Below, one piece after another: positions 26,084-33,747 of a stretch of 64,000 nucleotides of DNA. The notes beneath the pieces are model-generated. The model was not told the origin of the DNA. It was given only the letters and a program-made list of their open reading frames with translations, and did no database searches. Source of the DNA: Streptomyces albus subsp. albus (GTDB taxonomy: Bacteria > Actinomycetota > Actinomycetes > Streptomycetales > Streptomycetaceae); assembly GCF_000725885.1 (NCBI RefSeq), contig NZ_JODR01000029.1, forward strand, positions 1 to 64,000, read 5' to 3'. The position numbers and the translations under genes were made by a program. The number at the start of each line of letters is the position of its first letter. Position 1 is the stretch's first letter.

Positions 26084-26257
26084 GTGGATGATGGCAAGGT
26101 GACCGGCGAAAAGACTAAGTGCAAGGAATGCCGTCAGCTTGTCGAGAAGCGTCAACGGGCCCAGGAGTGCCGAGACTACAGCGCGGCCACCGATGCAAAA
26201 GTGCTGCTTGCTAGGCACCGGGCCATGGCGCACCCTGCGGAGGTGAAGTCACCGTGA
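26084..26257 (+). CDS. Small Cys-motif protein
   Basis: A 57-residue basic protein starting at GTG 26084 (alternative GTG 26099). It has one CxxC pair (KCKECRQLVEKRQRAQEC), and its stop overlaps the next start by four bases (GTGA). A single Cys pair plus a later Cys could bind a metal. The tight coupling with the next two small genes is the main evidence that it is real. Confidence 0.55.
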   Translation: MDDGKVTGEKTKCKECRQLVEKRQRAQECRDYSAATDAKVLLARHRAMAHPAEVKSP

Positions 26258-26499
26258 CCGCCGTAAGCGAAAGTGCAGTCCTCGACGCCTACGAGTGGTC
26301 GGACGGACAGTGTTCAAAGTGTGGCCGCGAGGACACCAGGGTCACGGTCATTCGAGTTCTCGGCACCCAGTCTGAAAGTCCCACTGCCAACGCCTGTGAA
26401 AGCTGCGTAATCCAGGTGGAGAAGTCCGTAGAAGACATCTTGCGACGGGCCAGATTCGACTACGCCCCTGGGCTACTGGGAAGGGTGGGAAGGAGGTGA
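26254..26499 (+). CDS. Small zinc-ribbon-like protein
   Basis: An 81-residue protein with two Cys pairs (CSKCGRED at residues 20-27 and ACESC near 49), the pattern of a zinc ribbon. The GTG start overlaps the previous stop, and its stop overlaps the next gene's GTG. Probably a small DNA-binding or adaptor protein of the element; no closer assignment is possible. Confidence 0.65.
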   Translation: MTAVSESAVLDAYEWSDGQCSKCGREDTRVTVIRVLGTQSESPTANACESCVIQVEKSVEDILRRARFDYAPGLLGRVGRR

Positions 26500-26759
26500 C
26501 GGCCTCTAAGCGCACGCCCAGGAGCAATGCTTCACTCACTCCCAAGGCATCACCTGCATGGAACCGCGAGCACGACGGCATCACCGTTCCGATCGCTCCC
26601 CCGACAGGCGGGGTCCTGGTGCTCGAATTGACCAGGGCCCAGGCTGAGGCACTGGTGGCCCGATTGAGCTATCTCCTGGACGAGGGAACAGCCCTGGCCC
26701 GATTGGACGAGAGGGTGAAGCGGTTCGGACCTGGGGCAATGCCTCAGCACCTTCCGTAG
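26496..26759 (+). CDS. Small protein of unknown function
   Basis: An 87-residue protein starting at GTG 26496, which follows AAGGAG directly. The N-terminal 30 residues are polar; the rest is a beta strand plus a helix (TRAQAEALVARLSYLLDEG). Last gene of the coupled trio, followed by a terminator. Confidence 0.6.
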   Translation: MTASKRTPRSNASLTPKASPAWNREHDGITVPIAPPTGGVLVLELTRAQAEALVARLSYLLDEGTALARLDERVKRFGPGAMPQHLP

Positions 26760-26883
26760 CAGCTATCGGCCGGCTCTGGGTTAGCGGGCCTCCGAGAGGC
26801 CCATAGCCAACAGGTCGATTATCCGCCTTCGAGGTCACTCGACATCCCCCACGAAAGACCCACAGAAGGCATAGGAACAGATA

Positions 26884-26921
26884 AAGAGACCCCCTACCCT
26901 TCCCCGGCTAGGGGGATTCTT
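26884..26921. terminator. Bidirectional terminator
   Basis: CCCCCTA (26890-26896) pairs with TAGGGGG (26909-26915); flanked by AAAGAGA and ATTCTTT. Confidence 0.8.
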
Positions 26922-27137
26922 TATGCCCACCTTTCAATAGTGGCATAAATCACTCAATTGAGAATGGAGGTCAATAAGGGCAAAGGGTTTACAAAGAATC
27001 ACCGAAGGCCCAGAAGCGTACGTTATCGGAGGAAGACGCTCCGCCGGTTCTCTTTTCAATTCGACAACCCTTGTTACCCCACCCTCTGAGTAAATTCATT
27101 TTCACTGTGGGTAACAACTGACCCGTACCCGTCTGAG

Positions 27138-27222
27138 TAAACCGAATTTACCTAACTTACCCAACGCGCTACGTAACGAAGTGCTCGCTCTACGCAATGG
27201 GTTAGTTCAGTAAGTTCGGTTA
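27138..27222. repeat. Large imperfect inverted repeat including dispersed repeat copy 2
   Basis: The left arm (27138-27168) and right arm (27193-27222) are about 75% complementary over 29 bases. The right arm contains GTTCAGTAAGTTCGGTT, the second copy of the element-specific repeat. Confidence 0.65.
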
Positions 27223-27250
27223 TCTCTCAGGGCTCATATCTGCATCAGTT

Positions 27251-27264
27251 GTGATTGAGATCAC
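27251..27264. promoter_or_regulatory. Palindrome GTGATTGAGATCAC
   Basis: A perfect 5+4+5 palindrome about 90 bases upstream of the Lsr2-type gene. It resembles CRP- or GntR-type operators. The cognate protein is not identified. Confidence 0.4.
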
Positions 27265-27313
27265 GCCTCACACCTGCTCCGCCACCCAGCTATGTCACAG
27301 CTAGGGGTGTACG

Positions 27314-27326
27314 GTGGAGTCTCCAC
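27314..27326. promoter_or_regulatory. Palindrome GTGGAGTCTCCAC
   Basis: A perfect 6+1+6 palindrome ending 26 bases before the Lsr2-type start, where the promoter -35/-10 region should be; a likely repressor site. Confidence 0.45.
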
Positions 27327-27352
27327 TAGATAGGTGTGAGGGGAGTACGGCA

Positions 27353-28207
27353 GTGATCAAGACGGTCATGCGGCCCGTGGAAATGACTGTGTGCGACGCC
27401 TGCCACAACAAGGGCAAGGACATGGAGGCCGTCACTAAGGCCAGCATGAGCCTGGGTAACGACTCTCGGACCGTGGACCTGTGCGAGGAACACAAGGGCC
27501 TCTTTGTGGCCGTCATGGACAAGCTGATGCCGGTGGCGTCGGTGGCCGATGCTGCCGCTCCTGTTGCCGTGAAGGAAGAACAGAGGGAGGCCAGGGAAGA
27601 GACCGGCCTTATCACCACACGCGGTGCTGGCGTGGCTACTGCGGCCACGGCTTCTGTGTCTGCCGTGCAGGAGCCTGCCCCCACCAATGCCCCGGCAGAG
27701 GACGCCCAGGAAGCGCCTGCCCGTGACTCCCGGCATGAAGACCTTCAGGACTACTGCCAGCGCATCACTGACAGCCGTAAGGCAATGAAGGGCCGGAAGC
27801 TGGACCCTGCCTCTCAGTCGGCACGGGCACAGTGGGCCCGGCACCGGTCCCGTTTCCAGGGAATTAGCACCAAGGAGCGGGAACACTTCACGGACTGGGC
27901 AGAGCACCACGGTAAGGACGCGCGTTTCACGGCCTCTCACGTCGAGTTCAGGGGATGGCTCTGGGAGAACTTCCCTGCGAAGGCTGAGAAGTACGTAGGC
28001 GTATCCAAGGGCAACACCAAGACCACCACCGTTCCGGCCGTCGAGATTCGAGACAACATCGGCCGTCCCATCGTCAAGCCGGAAATTATCCGTACATGGG
28101 CCCGTGAGAACGGATACCAGGTGGCCGACCGTGGCCGTATCCCTGCCAACATCCGAGAGGCTTACAAGCAGGCTCAGGAGACGGAGGGAAAAGCGACGGC
28201 CGCGTAA
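27353..28207 (+). CDS. Lsr2 C-terminal domain protein with N-terminal zinc-ribbon-like motif
   Basis: A 284-residue protein. The start GTG 27353 is chosen because GAGGGGAG lies eight bases upstream. The N-terminus has CDAC (about residue 14) and LCEEH (about residue 44), a likely zinc site. An Ala/Glu-rich linker follows, then a helical domain (RAQWARHRSRFQGIS). The last 40 residues (IIRTWARENGYQVADRGRIP) are the DNA-binding domain of Lsr2, whose RGR acts as an AT-hook in the minor groove. Lsr2 silences AT-rich foreign DNA; an element-borne copy could protect or hijack that silencing. It heads the operon containing the DUF3987 ATPase. Confidence 0.8.
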   Translation: MIKTVMRPVEMTVCDACHNKGKDMEAVTKASMSLGNDSRTVDLCEEHKGLFVAVMDKLMPVASVADAAAPVAVKEEQREAREETGLITTRGAGVATAATASVSAVQEPAPTNAPAEDAQEAPARDSRHEDLQDYCQRITDSRKAMKGRKLDPASQSARAQWARHRSRFQGISTKEREHFTDWAEHHGKDARFTASHVEFRGWLWENFPAKAEKYVGVSKGNTKTTTVPAVEIRDNIGRPIVKPEIIRTWARENGYQVADRGRIPANIREAYKQAQETEGKATAA

Positions 28208-28353
28208 GCAAGCGGCCCAACTCCCCGACCATTACGGCCCAGGACTGCCGCAATAAGCGGCCCTCTTGGCGGGACCTGAGTACGTGGAAGCAGGCCAAGG
28301 GATATGGGGCCGACAGCAGGCCCAGCAAAAGGGACTACCACCCCGGTAGTTGG

Positions 28354-28623
28354 GTGTCCTGGACCAACCACAAGGGCCAGAGCCGTACCGGTGTCGTGAG
28401 CCGTGATGTGTTAACCCTGGAGGCCGTCAAGCGCGAGTCCCAGGTGTGTGGGGCCAAATGGGCGCGAATTAAGGCCGTAGTCGTCCCTGCTGATGGAGGT
28501 CCCACGCTTCCCCTGTGCATGCCGAATAGCAACCCAGAGGCCCTTGTGAAGGATAACGGCCGTTGGCGTCGAGTCGTCCCGGCACACCAACAACTCACCA
28601 TCGAAATGGAGAACGCGGCATGA
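28354..28623 (+). CDS. Unknown protein between the Lsr2-type and DUF3987 genes (start uncertain)
   Basis: From the GTG at 28354 the frame encodes 89 residues, but that start has no ribosome site and cuts into what looks like one domain (HPGSWVSWTNHKGQSRTG). The frame is open upstream to 28108 with no ATG, GTG or TTG. The most natural upstream start position is 28204, where GTA overlaps the preceding stop TAA and GGAGGGA lies 14 bases before. Either a non-standard start is used or the start codon was lost. The 3' end overlaps the DUF3987 start (ATGA). Function unknown. Confidence 0.6.
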   Translation: MSWTNHKGQSRTGVVSRDVLTLEAVKRESQVCGAKWARIKAVVVPADGGPTLPLCMPNSNPEALVKDNGRWRRVVPAHQQLTIEMENAA

Positions 28624-30086
28624 ATACCCCGACGCTGTACGGGCCCATTGGTAAGGCCGTCCGGGAGGTTTCTCCCTACGCGGAGACGGACTCTGTTGGG
28701 ATCTACGCGGCGGCCCTCTCCATGTGGTCTGCTGCCATCGCTGGCACGGTCCACGTGTCGTCCCGTGGCAAGGCACGTCCCGTGCTCCTGTGGTCGGCTC
28801 TGGTGGCCGGGACGGGCAGGGGTAAGGGGAACGCGCTCCGGGCCGCTGAACACGTCATGAGTGAGCCCTTGGGCCGCTTCCTGGACACGTTCACCACCAG
28901 TGGCTTCACCTCTGGGGCCGCGATCATCTCTCACCTGTCCGAACAGGCAGAGGCAACCTCCGAGAGTGAGGGAGGCACGGACACCCGTTGCCTCTCGATA
29001 TCTGAGGAATGGTCAGAGGACCTGTTCCAGGCCAAGAAGGACAAGAAGTTCGGCACCACGATTCGTAAGGCGTGGGACGGTGGCCCGCTCCGCAATAGCA
29101 CCGTGAAGGAGCCCAAGGCCGTCGAGAGTCCCCGTCTCGTCCTTCACTGCCACATCACCCCAGCAGAGTTCGCCAAGTTCGCTCTTGGAGGCTCTGAGGC
29201 CCAGGGAGGTAGTCTCAACCGGATCATGCCGTTCACGCTCCGAGCCGTCCCCATGCTGGACGACGAGCACGGGTTGCCCTCCGTGGACACAGAGGCCCTG
29301 GAGGACGCCTATGCCTGGGCACGGGCCAAGGAACGGGCTATCAGCCTGGCAGAGGACGCTATGCCGCTGTGGAGGCTCGTACGCCGTTACGGCCGCATCC
29401 TGGGTGAGACCCTGCCCGAGACTCAGGCCGTCATGATCGAGCGGACTGCCGAACAGACGTTGCGGGTTGCTGCCGTGCTGGCAGCGTCGGAGAAGTCCAC
29501 CACCATCACCCGTGACGTTCTGAAAGCCGCGTTCTCCCTCGTCCGGTACTCCGTGAAGTGCGCTACCTCTCTGGTGGCCGCACAAGCGAGCATCCCCAAG
29601 GTGGGCCGGACCGTGCTGAACTCCCCCAGTCGCGTCCTGGCGTACGTGTCGGCCAACCCTGGCTGTACCTCCACGTCCCTTCTCCGGGGAGCCAAGGTCA
29701 CCAAGGCGGACGTTCAAGAGCTGGTCTCCACGGGCGCACTGGTCATGGTGAAGGGACCGGCCTCGGGGGGCCGTAGGCCGGAGACGTACTGGCTCGCCGG
29801 ACAGGCAGGAGCCGACGAACGTCGTGCTTCAACACCCGAACCCCGGGGTGATCACTCAGGGTTCAGCCGGCCATCGACCCTCCGTAGCCAAACCACGGTC
29901 CAGCTTGAGAGTGTCACGAAAGCCCAGAGGCCGTCTGACAGGCCCAGGCTCCGTCTCGTGACCGCAGAGCCCAAGGAGGCCCAGAGCGAGCCGCAGACGG
30001 CCGTACAGGAGTCGCAGAACCCCACGTCTGCACCTGCCGTTGCCTCCGGCAGTGAGACCCTGGGTGATCTCCTATCTCAGTGGTAG
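28620..30086 (+). CDS. DUF3987-type ATPase, probable replication protein
   Basis: A 488-residue protein starting at ATG 28620, overlapping the previous stop. It follows the layout of the DUF3987 proteins of streptomycete phages and plasmids. These features are an N-terminal LYGPIGKAVREVSPYAETD, a degenerate P-loop (LVAGTGRGKGN near residue 70, lacking the usual Lys-Ser/Thr), a Walker B-like CLSISEEW, then RKAWDGGPLRN and SLNRIMPFTLRAVP. The C-terminal 120 residues contain a winged-helix-like part and a disordered tail. Such proteins are thought to be primase/helicase-like. With the altered P-loop, ATP hydrolysis is uncertain. Confidence 0.75.
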   Translation: MNTPTLYGPIGKAVREVSPYAETDSVGIYAAALSMWSAAIAGTVHVSSRGKARPVLLWSALVAGTGRGKGNALRAAEHVMSEPLGRFLDTFTTSGFTSGAAIISHLSEQAEATSESEGGTDTRCLSISEEWSEDLFQAKKDKKFGTTIRKAWDGGPLRNSTVKEPKAVESPRLVLHCHITPAEFAKFALGGSEAQGGSLNRIMPFTLRAVPMLDDEHGLPSVDTEALEDAYAWARAKERAISLAEDAMPLWRLVRRYGRILGETLPETQAVMIERTAEQTLRVAAVLAASEKSTTITRDVLKAAFSLVRYSVKCATSLVAAQASIPKVGRTVLNSPSRVLAYVSANPGCTSTSLLRGAKVTKADVQELVSTGALVMVKGPASGGRRPETYWLAGQAGADERRASTPEPRGDHSGFSRPSTLRSQTTVQLESVTKAQRPSDRPRLRLVTAEPKEAQSEPQTAVQESQNPTSAPAVASGSETLGDLLSQW

Positions 30087-30125
30087 AGGTACCTGGGGAG
30101 ACGAGAGGGACGGTGTAGGGCGGGG

Positions 30126-30548
30126 ATGCTGGAGATCAAGGGCACAGCCAAGTGTGCCTGTTGTGGGGGAATGAATGAGCGAAGGTTCGTGGTCAGTGGG
30201 AATGAGACCGTATGGGCCTTCATATGCGACAGCCCGAAGTGCAATGAGGATCAGCAGGAGATAGCCAAGCGGGTTCGCAAGTATGGACTCTCGTATGACG
30301 AGTACGCAGAGATCCACCAATACCAGCGCGGGAAGTGTCCAATCTGTACGGAGCCTATCGGCAAGTTCCGTCCCGGCATCGTCATTGACCACGATCACTC
30401 GTGCTGTCCCGGACGGAAGTCATGTGGACGCTGCGTCAGAGGCATCCTCCACCACCAATGCAACATCGCACTAGGAATGTTGCGAGACGACCCGGACAAT
30501 GCAGAGAGGGCAGCCGACTACTTGAGGGAAGAGTTCCCCTGGCAGTAA
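30126..30548 (+). CDS. Recombination endonuclease VII-like HNH nuclease
   Basis: A 140-residue protein, ATG 30126 with GGGCGGGG just upstream. The C-terminal 85 residues match phage endonuclease VII: GKCPICTEPIG (first zinc pair), IDHDHSC (catalytic His/Asp), GRCVRGILHHQCN (second zinc pair and RGLLC-like motif) and LGMLRDDPDN. The N-terminal 45 residues add another Cys cluster (CACCGG, CDSPKC). T4 endonuclease VII resolves branched DNA before packaging; here the role may be processing replication intermediates of the element. Confidence 0.88.
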   Translation: MLEIKGTAKCACCGGMNERRFVVSGNETVWAFICDSPKCNEDQQEIAKRVRKYGLSYDEYAEIHQYQRGKCPICTEPIGKFRPGIVIDHDHSCCPGRKSCGRCVRGILHHQCNIALGMLRDDPDNAERAADYLREEFPWQ

Positions 30549-30564
30549 GGCCAGGAGACACGAA

Positions 30565-30609
30565 AAGACCCCTAGCCAATCTCCCTTTCGGAGAGAAGCC
30601 AGGGGTCTT
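30565..30609. terminator. Strong bidirectional terminator
   Basis: AAGACCCCT (30565-30573) pairs with AGGGGTCTT (30601-30609); an inner hairpin CTCC-N5-GGAG extends it. It separates the rightward replication operon from the leftward packaging block. Confidence 0.85.
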
Positions 30610-30828
30610 CTTCATTTCGGCTTTCGGAGGGAGCTTGCGTATAGCGCCCAAAGCGGCCTAGTTCATGAATTCTGTATGAGTTCTTCGGATGCCTCTTTCA
30701 GGCATTCAACACAGCCTATGAACCTAGCCTAACCGTCCCACTGCCAAGCGTCCGGACACTCAACACCAGGACGGTGAACAAAGCCGACAGCGCGGCCCCT
30801 AGAGGCCGCTGCCATTCGCCGCATTCGA

Positions 30829-31200
30829 TTACTCGCCATCACTCTCAAGCCTCCATCCCAGGGTGGTCATTCCCGAAGGAGTCAAGCCGAGAGCATCAGC
30901 CATCTGTCGAGCCTCCTTGGCCACAGTCCCATTAGCCGTTCCGGCTAGAACCTGACCAACCAAAACAACATACGTTGCAACCGTCGGCACAACAGAGTCA
31001 ATCCACTGTGAAGCTTGGGGGCTCCCCCAGAGGTCTTGCCACATTTCCTTTTCGGAATCCGACCACTCACGCCCTTTCGGCAGTGGTGGGACTTCGTAGC
31101 CATGATCTAGGGGAAGATAAACAATCTCAGCTTCACGGTTACGGCCCCGGTTTGGGCCATATCGAGAATGCGGCTTACGTGGATCACGCTGTGGCGGCAT
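30829..31200 (-). CDS. terS: Phage terminase small subunit
   Basis: A 123-residue protein with the architecture of actinophage small terminases: a basic N-terminus, REWSDSEKEMWQDLWGSPQA (the W-x-x-x-W-x-S-P-x-A motif), a helical core (VATYVVLVGQVL), and the closing LGLTPSGMTTLGWRL. Small terminase recognises the packaging site on DNA and recruits the large subunit. The start ATG is preceded by AAGGAG and lies four bases after the upstream stop, so it is the last gene of a coupled leftward operon. No large terminase is present in the element. Confidence 0.82.
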   Translation of the reverse strand: MPPQRDPRKPHSRYGPNRGRNREAEIVYLPLDHGYEVPPLPKGREWSDSEKEMWQDLWGSPQASQWIDSVVPTVATYVVLVGQVLAGTANGTVAKEARQMADALGLTPSGMTTLGWRLESDGE

Positions 31201-31204
31201 GGGA

Positions 31205-31963
31205 TCACTTCTCCTTCATCACGCTCTCGCCGCCAACGAGGTACCGAGGATGGATTGCGATATCGACCGCAGATCCATTCGCAGTGAGGCGAAGAGCACG
31301 AGCAAGCTCGGGAGTAATACGGCCATCGTGACTCTCCCAGAGTTCAGGACCCCCAAAGCCCTTCATTCCGATTCCGTTGCGGCTATGGATGCGACCGCCA
31401 GAGCCAGCAAAGGCGAACCGGTTAACCGCCCCTGCCAACTTGGCCTGTGCCCGACGGTAAGCCACCTCAGCCTCAACGTATTCAGCTTTTGCTTCATCAG
31501 CGTCCCGTACAGCCTGAATGGCCAGATCATCAATCTCATTGAGAATGGCCGATCGGTACTTGTTGGCCGCCTTATTGACGACGAGTTCAAAAGCCTCCAG
31601 GGCCTTCAGGTACTCCTCATGTCTTTTAAGTGCAGGACCGTAAAACTCGTCTGAATCCGGGAACGCCTTACCCTCCTCTACCGCCTTCAGGTAGGCATCC
31701 TTCAACTTGGCCTCAGCGTCGATCAGGGCACGAGTGGTGTAAAGCTGCTCGTTCTCCCCTCGCCAGCAGTGAGGGAAGTTCCTGTGCGGAATCCCAACGT
31801 TCGTCGCGTGGTCGGCATTCTCGGCCTCGTACTGCGTCTTGCGGGCAACAGCTTCACGGTATTCCTTGCTGGCCTTCTCCACGGCATCGGAGAATCGGAA
31901 ACCACTTGGAATCATGCTTACGAGGAACTTGGCGTCGGGGACCGCGTAGGAACCATCAAACAT
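31205..31963 (-). CDS. Unknown coiled-coil protein upstream of terS
   Basis: A 252-residue protein starting at ATG 31963 (MFDGSYAVPDAKF), eight bases after AAGGAG; a GTG nine bases earlier would sit too close to that site. Residues 20-190 are mostly helical with heptad character (AVEKASKEYREAVARKTQ, LIDAEAKLKDAYLKAVEEG), and the C-terminus has GGPELWESHDGRITPELARA. I recognise no family. The position in a terminase operon and the coiled coils would suit a capsid-assembly, scaffolding or size-redirecting function, but that is a guess. Confidence 0.7.
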   Translation of the reverse strand: MFDGSYAVPDAKFLVSMIPSGFRFSDAVEKASKEYREAVARKTQYEAENADHATNVGIPHRNFPHCWRGENEQLYTTRALIDAEAKLKDAYLKAVEEGKAFPDSDEFYGPALKRHEEYLKALEAFELVVNKAANKYRSAILNEIDDLAIQAVRDADEAKAEYVEAEVAYRRAQAKLAGAVNRFAFAGSGGRIHSRNGIGMKGFGGPELWESHDGRITPELARALRLTANGSAVDIAIHPRYLVGGESVMKEK

Positions 31964-32030
31964 AGGTGTCACTCCTTCAATTCAAAGGGGCCTAATAGAG
32001 GCCCCATGGTCAGTCTCGATGTCGCTCCTG

Positions 32031-32363
32031 TCAGAGAAGACCCAGCATTTCGTCAAACTGACCGTTGGCGTGGGCCTCATTGATCTCGGCAGGGCTCATC
32101 TTCAGGAGATCATCACGGGTGAGCTGGGGGAGGGTGGCCGGCTCAGGCATTCCGGGGAAGGCGCGGGCGTGCGTCGCTGCCTCCTGATGCTCCTGATAAG
32201 TGCGGGCCTCGCTGATGGTTCCAGGAAACGGCTTGCCGTTGCTGTAAGGCTTCTGGTCATGCTCCTGGGGTTCAATGGGTCGGGCCTGCTGTGCAAGCCA
32301 CTGACCGGCAAGGCGGGCGTACTCGATATTGTCGATATCCTCGGGGATCTCAAAATCAGCCAT
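32031..32363 (-). CDS. Small acidic phage-like protein
   Basis: A 110-residue protein, ATG 32363 behind AAGGAGAAC. It begins MADFEIPEDIDNIEYARLA and ends with the motif DDLLKMSPAEINEAHANGQF, which recalls the C-terminal L-x-x-M-S/T-P-E-x-I-x-x-A-x-x-x-G tail of small proteins in phage head modules. Its exact role is unknown. It lies between the small overlapping gene and the coiled-coil gene in the leftward operon. Confidence 0.7.
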   Translation of the reverse strand: MADFEIPEDIDNIEYARLAGQWLAQQARPIEPQEHDQKPYSNGKPFPGTISEARTYQEHQEAATHARAFPGMPEPATLPQLTRDDLLKMSPAEINEAHANGQFDEMLGLL

Positions 32364-32529
32364 AGTTGTTCTCCTTCGCGTAGGTGATAAGTGAAAAGAG
32401 GAAGTCCAAGGATGTCTTGGGCATCCGGTCTTGGGGGGTCTGCCTGTTGTCATAGAAGACGTTGATTACGTACAGGCGTCGAGTAAGGCCACGTGAACTG
32501 ACAGCCTTCACGGGGGCATCGCCCACCAT
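32356..32529 (-). CDS. Very small protein coupled to its neighbours
   Basis: A 57-residue frame from ATG 32529, three bases after the HNH stop, to a stop inside the first codons of the next gene (eight-base overlap). The product starts MVGDAPVKAVSSRGLTRRLY and ends in an aromatic helix (SLDFLFSLITYAKENN). The tight packing at both ends and a composition like its neighbours argue that it is translated. No family is recognised. Confidence 0.5.
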   Translation of the reverse strand: MVGDAPVKAVSSRGLTRRLYVINVFYDNRQTPQDRMPKTSLDFLFSLITYAKENNYG

Positions 32530-32531
32530 TG

Positions 32532-33002
32532 CTACGCGGCATCGGCTATCTCCATCCGAGCACTCTCACGACGCTTACGGTTGCGCTCACGGTCACAGGC
32601 GCGGCATCGTCGCATTCCCCGATACACTTGAGTGTTCTCGGGCGTGTACTCATGACCCTTCGGACAGTGGGTCTTTATCGCATTATGTATTCCGACAGCA
32701 GCTCGATGCATATTTTCCTGGCGAGTTACAGCCTCAAGATGCTTTGGATTAATACATGAGCGGTATCGGCAACCAGACTCCTTGACATGGTCCAGCTCCA
32801 GTCCATCAGGAATCTCACCCACGAACAGTTGGTAAGCAATGCGATGGGCGTAGTGATTCTTTCCGCGATACCAAACCTGGGCGTATCCAATGCCGTTTCC
32901 TGCACCGGTGTACACCCAGCATCCGCTTTCTTGGTCGCATTGAATCTTCGACCGCATCCTCTTCCATGTCTTAGCGTCGTAATCATCAAGTTCAGCACGC
33001 AT
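32532..33002 (-). CDS. HNH endonuclease
   Basis: A 156-residue nuclease, ATG 33002 behind AGGAGGACGGAT. The catalytic core is GLELDHVKESGCRYRSCINP followed by HLEAVTRQEN, the HNH_3 pattern (DHV ... CINP-x-HLE). An N-terminal CWVYTG and a C-terminal zinc pair (HCPKGHEYTPEN ... RRCRACDRERN) are also present. In cos-type phages an HNH nuclease next to terminase is needed for DNA maturation; here it shares the operon with terS. It could also be a free-standing homing nuclease. Confidence 0.88.
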   Translation of the reverse strand: MRAELDDYDAKTWKRMRSKIQCDQESGCWVYTGAGNGIGYAQVWYRGKNHYAHRIAYQLFVGEIPDGLELDHVKESGCRYRSCINPKHLEAVTRQENMHRAAVGIHNAIKTHCPKGHEYTPENTQVYRGMRRCRACDRERNRKRRESARMEIADAA

Positions 33003-33092
33003 ATCCGTCCTCCTGAACGGTCCAGAAACAAAGAAGGCCGCCCAGCCCTGGACGGCGTGTACAAGTGCTATTCAGTTATGGGGGTGGCTAGG

Positions 33093-33311
33093 TCAGCTCC
33101 CGAAGGGCATAAGCTCCCCCTTCTCGCTGAAGCGGCGATACAAGGCCAACCATTCTCCGGGTGAACTGGCCTTGGGCCGGTGACCGATCCGACGATAGAC
33201 CCTGGCCTCAATCCGATCTCCAACCTTGCGGCAACGCGTCCCACAGAACAGCGTTCCGTCTCGCAGCTCATTGGGCTTACGGCATACCGCGCACAGCGGC
33301 ACAGGTTCCAT
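33093..33311 (-). CDS. Small zinc-motif protein
   Basis: A 72-residue protein, ATG 33311 after GAGGAAGCGCCCC. Cys pairs CAVC (residues 7-10) and CGTRC (about 23-27) suggest a treble-clef or zinc ribbon; the rest is basic. First gene of the leftward terS operon. Confidence 0.7.
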   Translation of the reverse strand: MEPVPLCAVCRKPNELRDGTLFCGTRCRKVGDRIEARVYRRIGHRPKASSPGEWLALYRRFSEKGELMPFGS

Positions 33312-33360
33312 GGGGCGCTTCCTCCCTCTAGTTCATCCGACGATTTGGGCATAAGGAAGA

Positions 33361-33386
33361 AGCCCCTGGGAGAACGCCCAGGGGCT
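33361..33386. terminator. Strong terminator
   Basis: AGCCCCTGGG (33361-33370) and its perfect complement (33377-33386) with a six-base loop. It separates the terS operon from the structured non-coding region and the genes further right. Confidence 0.85.
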
Positions 33387-33747
33387 CAACCGCGAAAGAC
33401 TGACCGAAGACCCGAAGAAGCGAATCAGGGTTTACAGTGTCAGATAGAGGCAGCTCTTTAACTGCCCTCATAAATAAGATGAGGTCCGCGTTTGGGGGTA
33501 CGAGGCAGGGAACTGCCGAAAGTGTGGGCCAAGTCACCTGGCCGGCTCGGAGGGTGAGCCCACGTCAGGGGGGGGCCAGAGCCGTACAGCGAACGAAGGG
33601 CTCAGGAAGGCCATACGTGGTCGTCTCGCGGCCTTTTCAGGACTCCACGGCCCAGAGAGGGGCCAGGAGGAAAATCCAGAGGCTCACAAGGCCGTATGGA
33701 GGCGTAGGGGGCACGTCGGCTCACCACGGCCGACAACGCTTGAGAAC

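Larger units (their letters stand above)
26923..27352. other. Repeat-rich, AT-rich intergenic region of the element
   Basis: About 430 bases without a gene and unusually AT-rich. It contains CTGAGTAAA boxes near 27085 and 27133, an imperfect long inverted repeat (27138-27168 against 27193-27222), the palindromes at 27251-27264 and 27314-27326, and CACAGCT/AGCT half-sites near 27290. It lies directly upstream of the Lsr2-domain and DUF3987 operon, so it is a control region or a replication-related region. Confidence 0.6.

Noticed and set aside
27251..27264. Definite CRP site
   Set aside because: The palindrome fits CRP-like consensus, but GntR and other regulators use similar sites, and nothing else supports cAMP control of the element.
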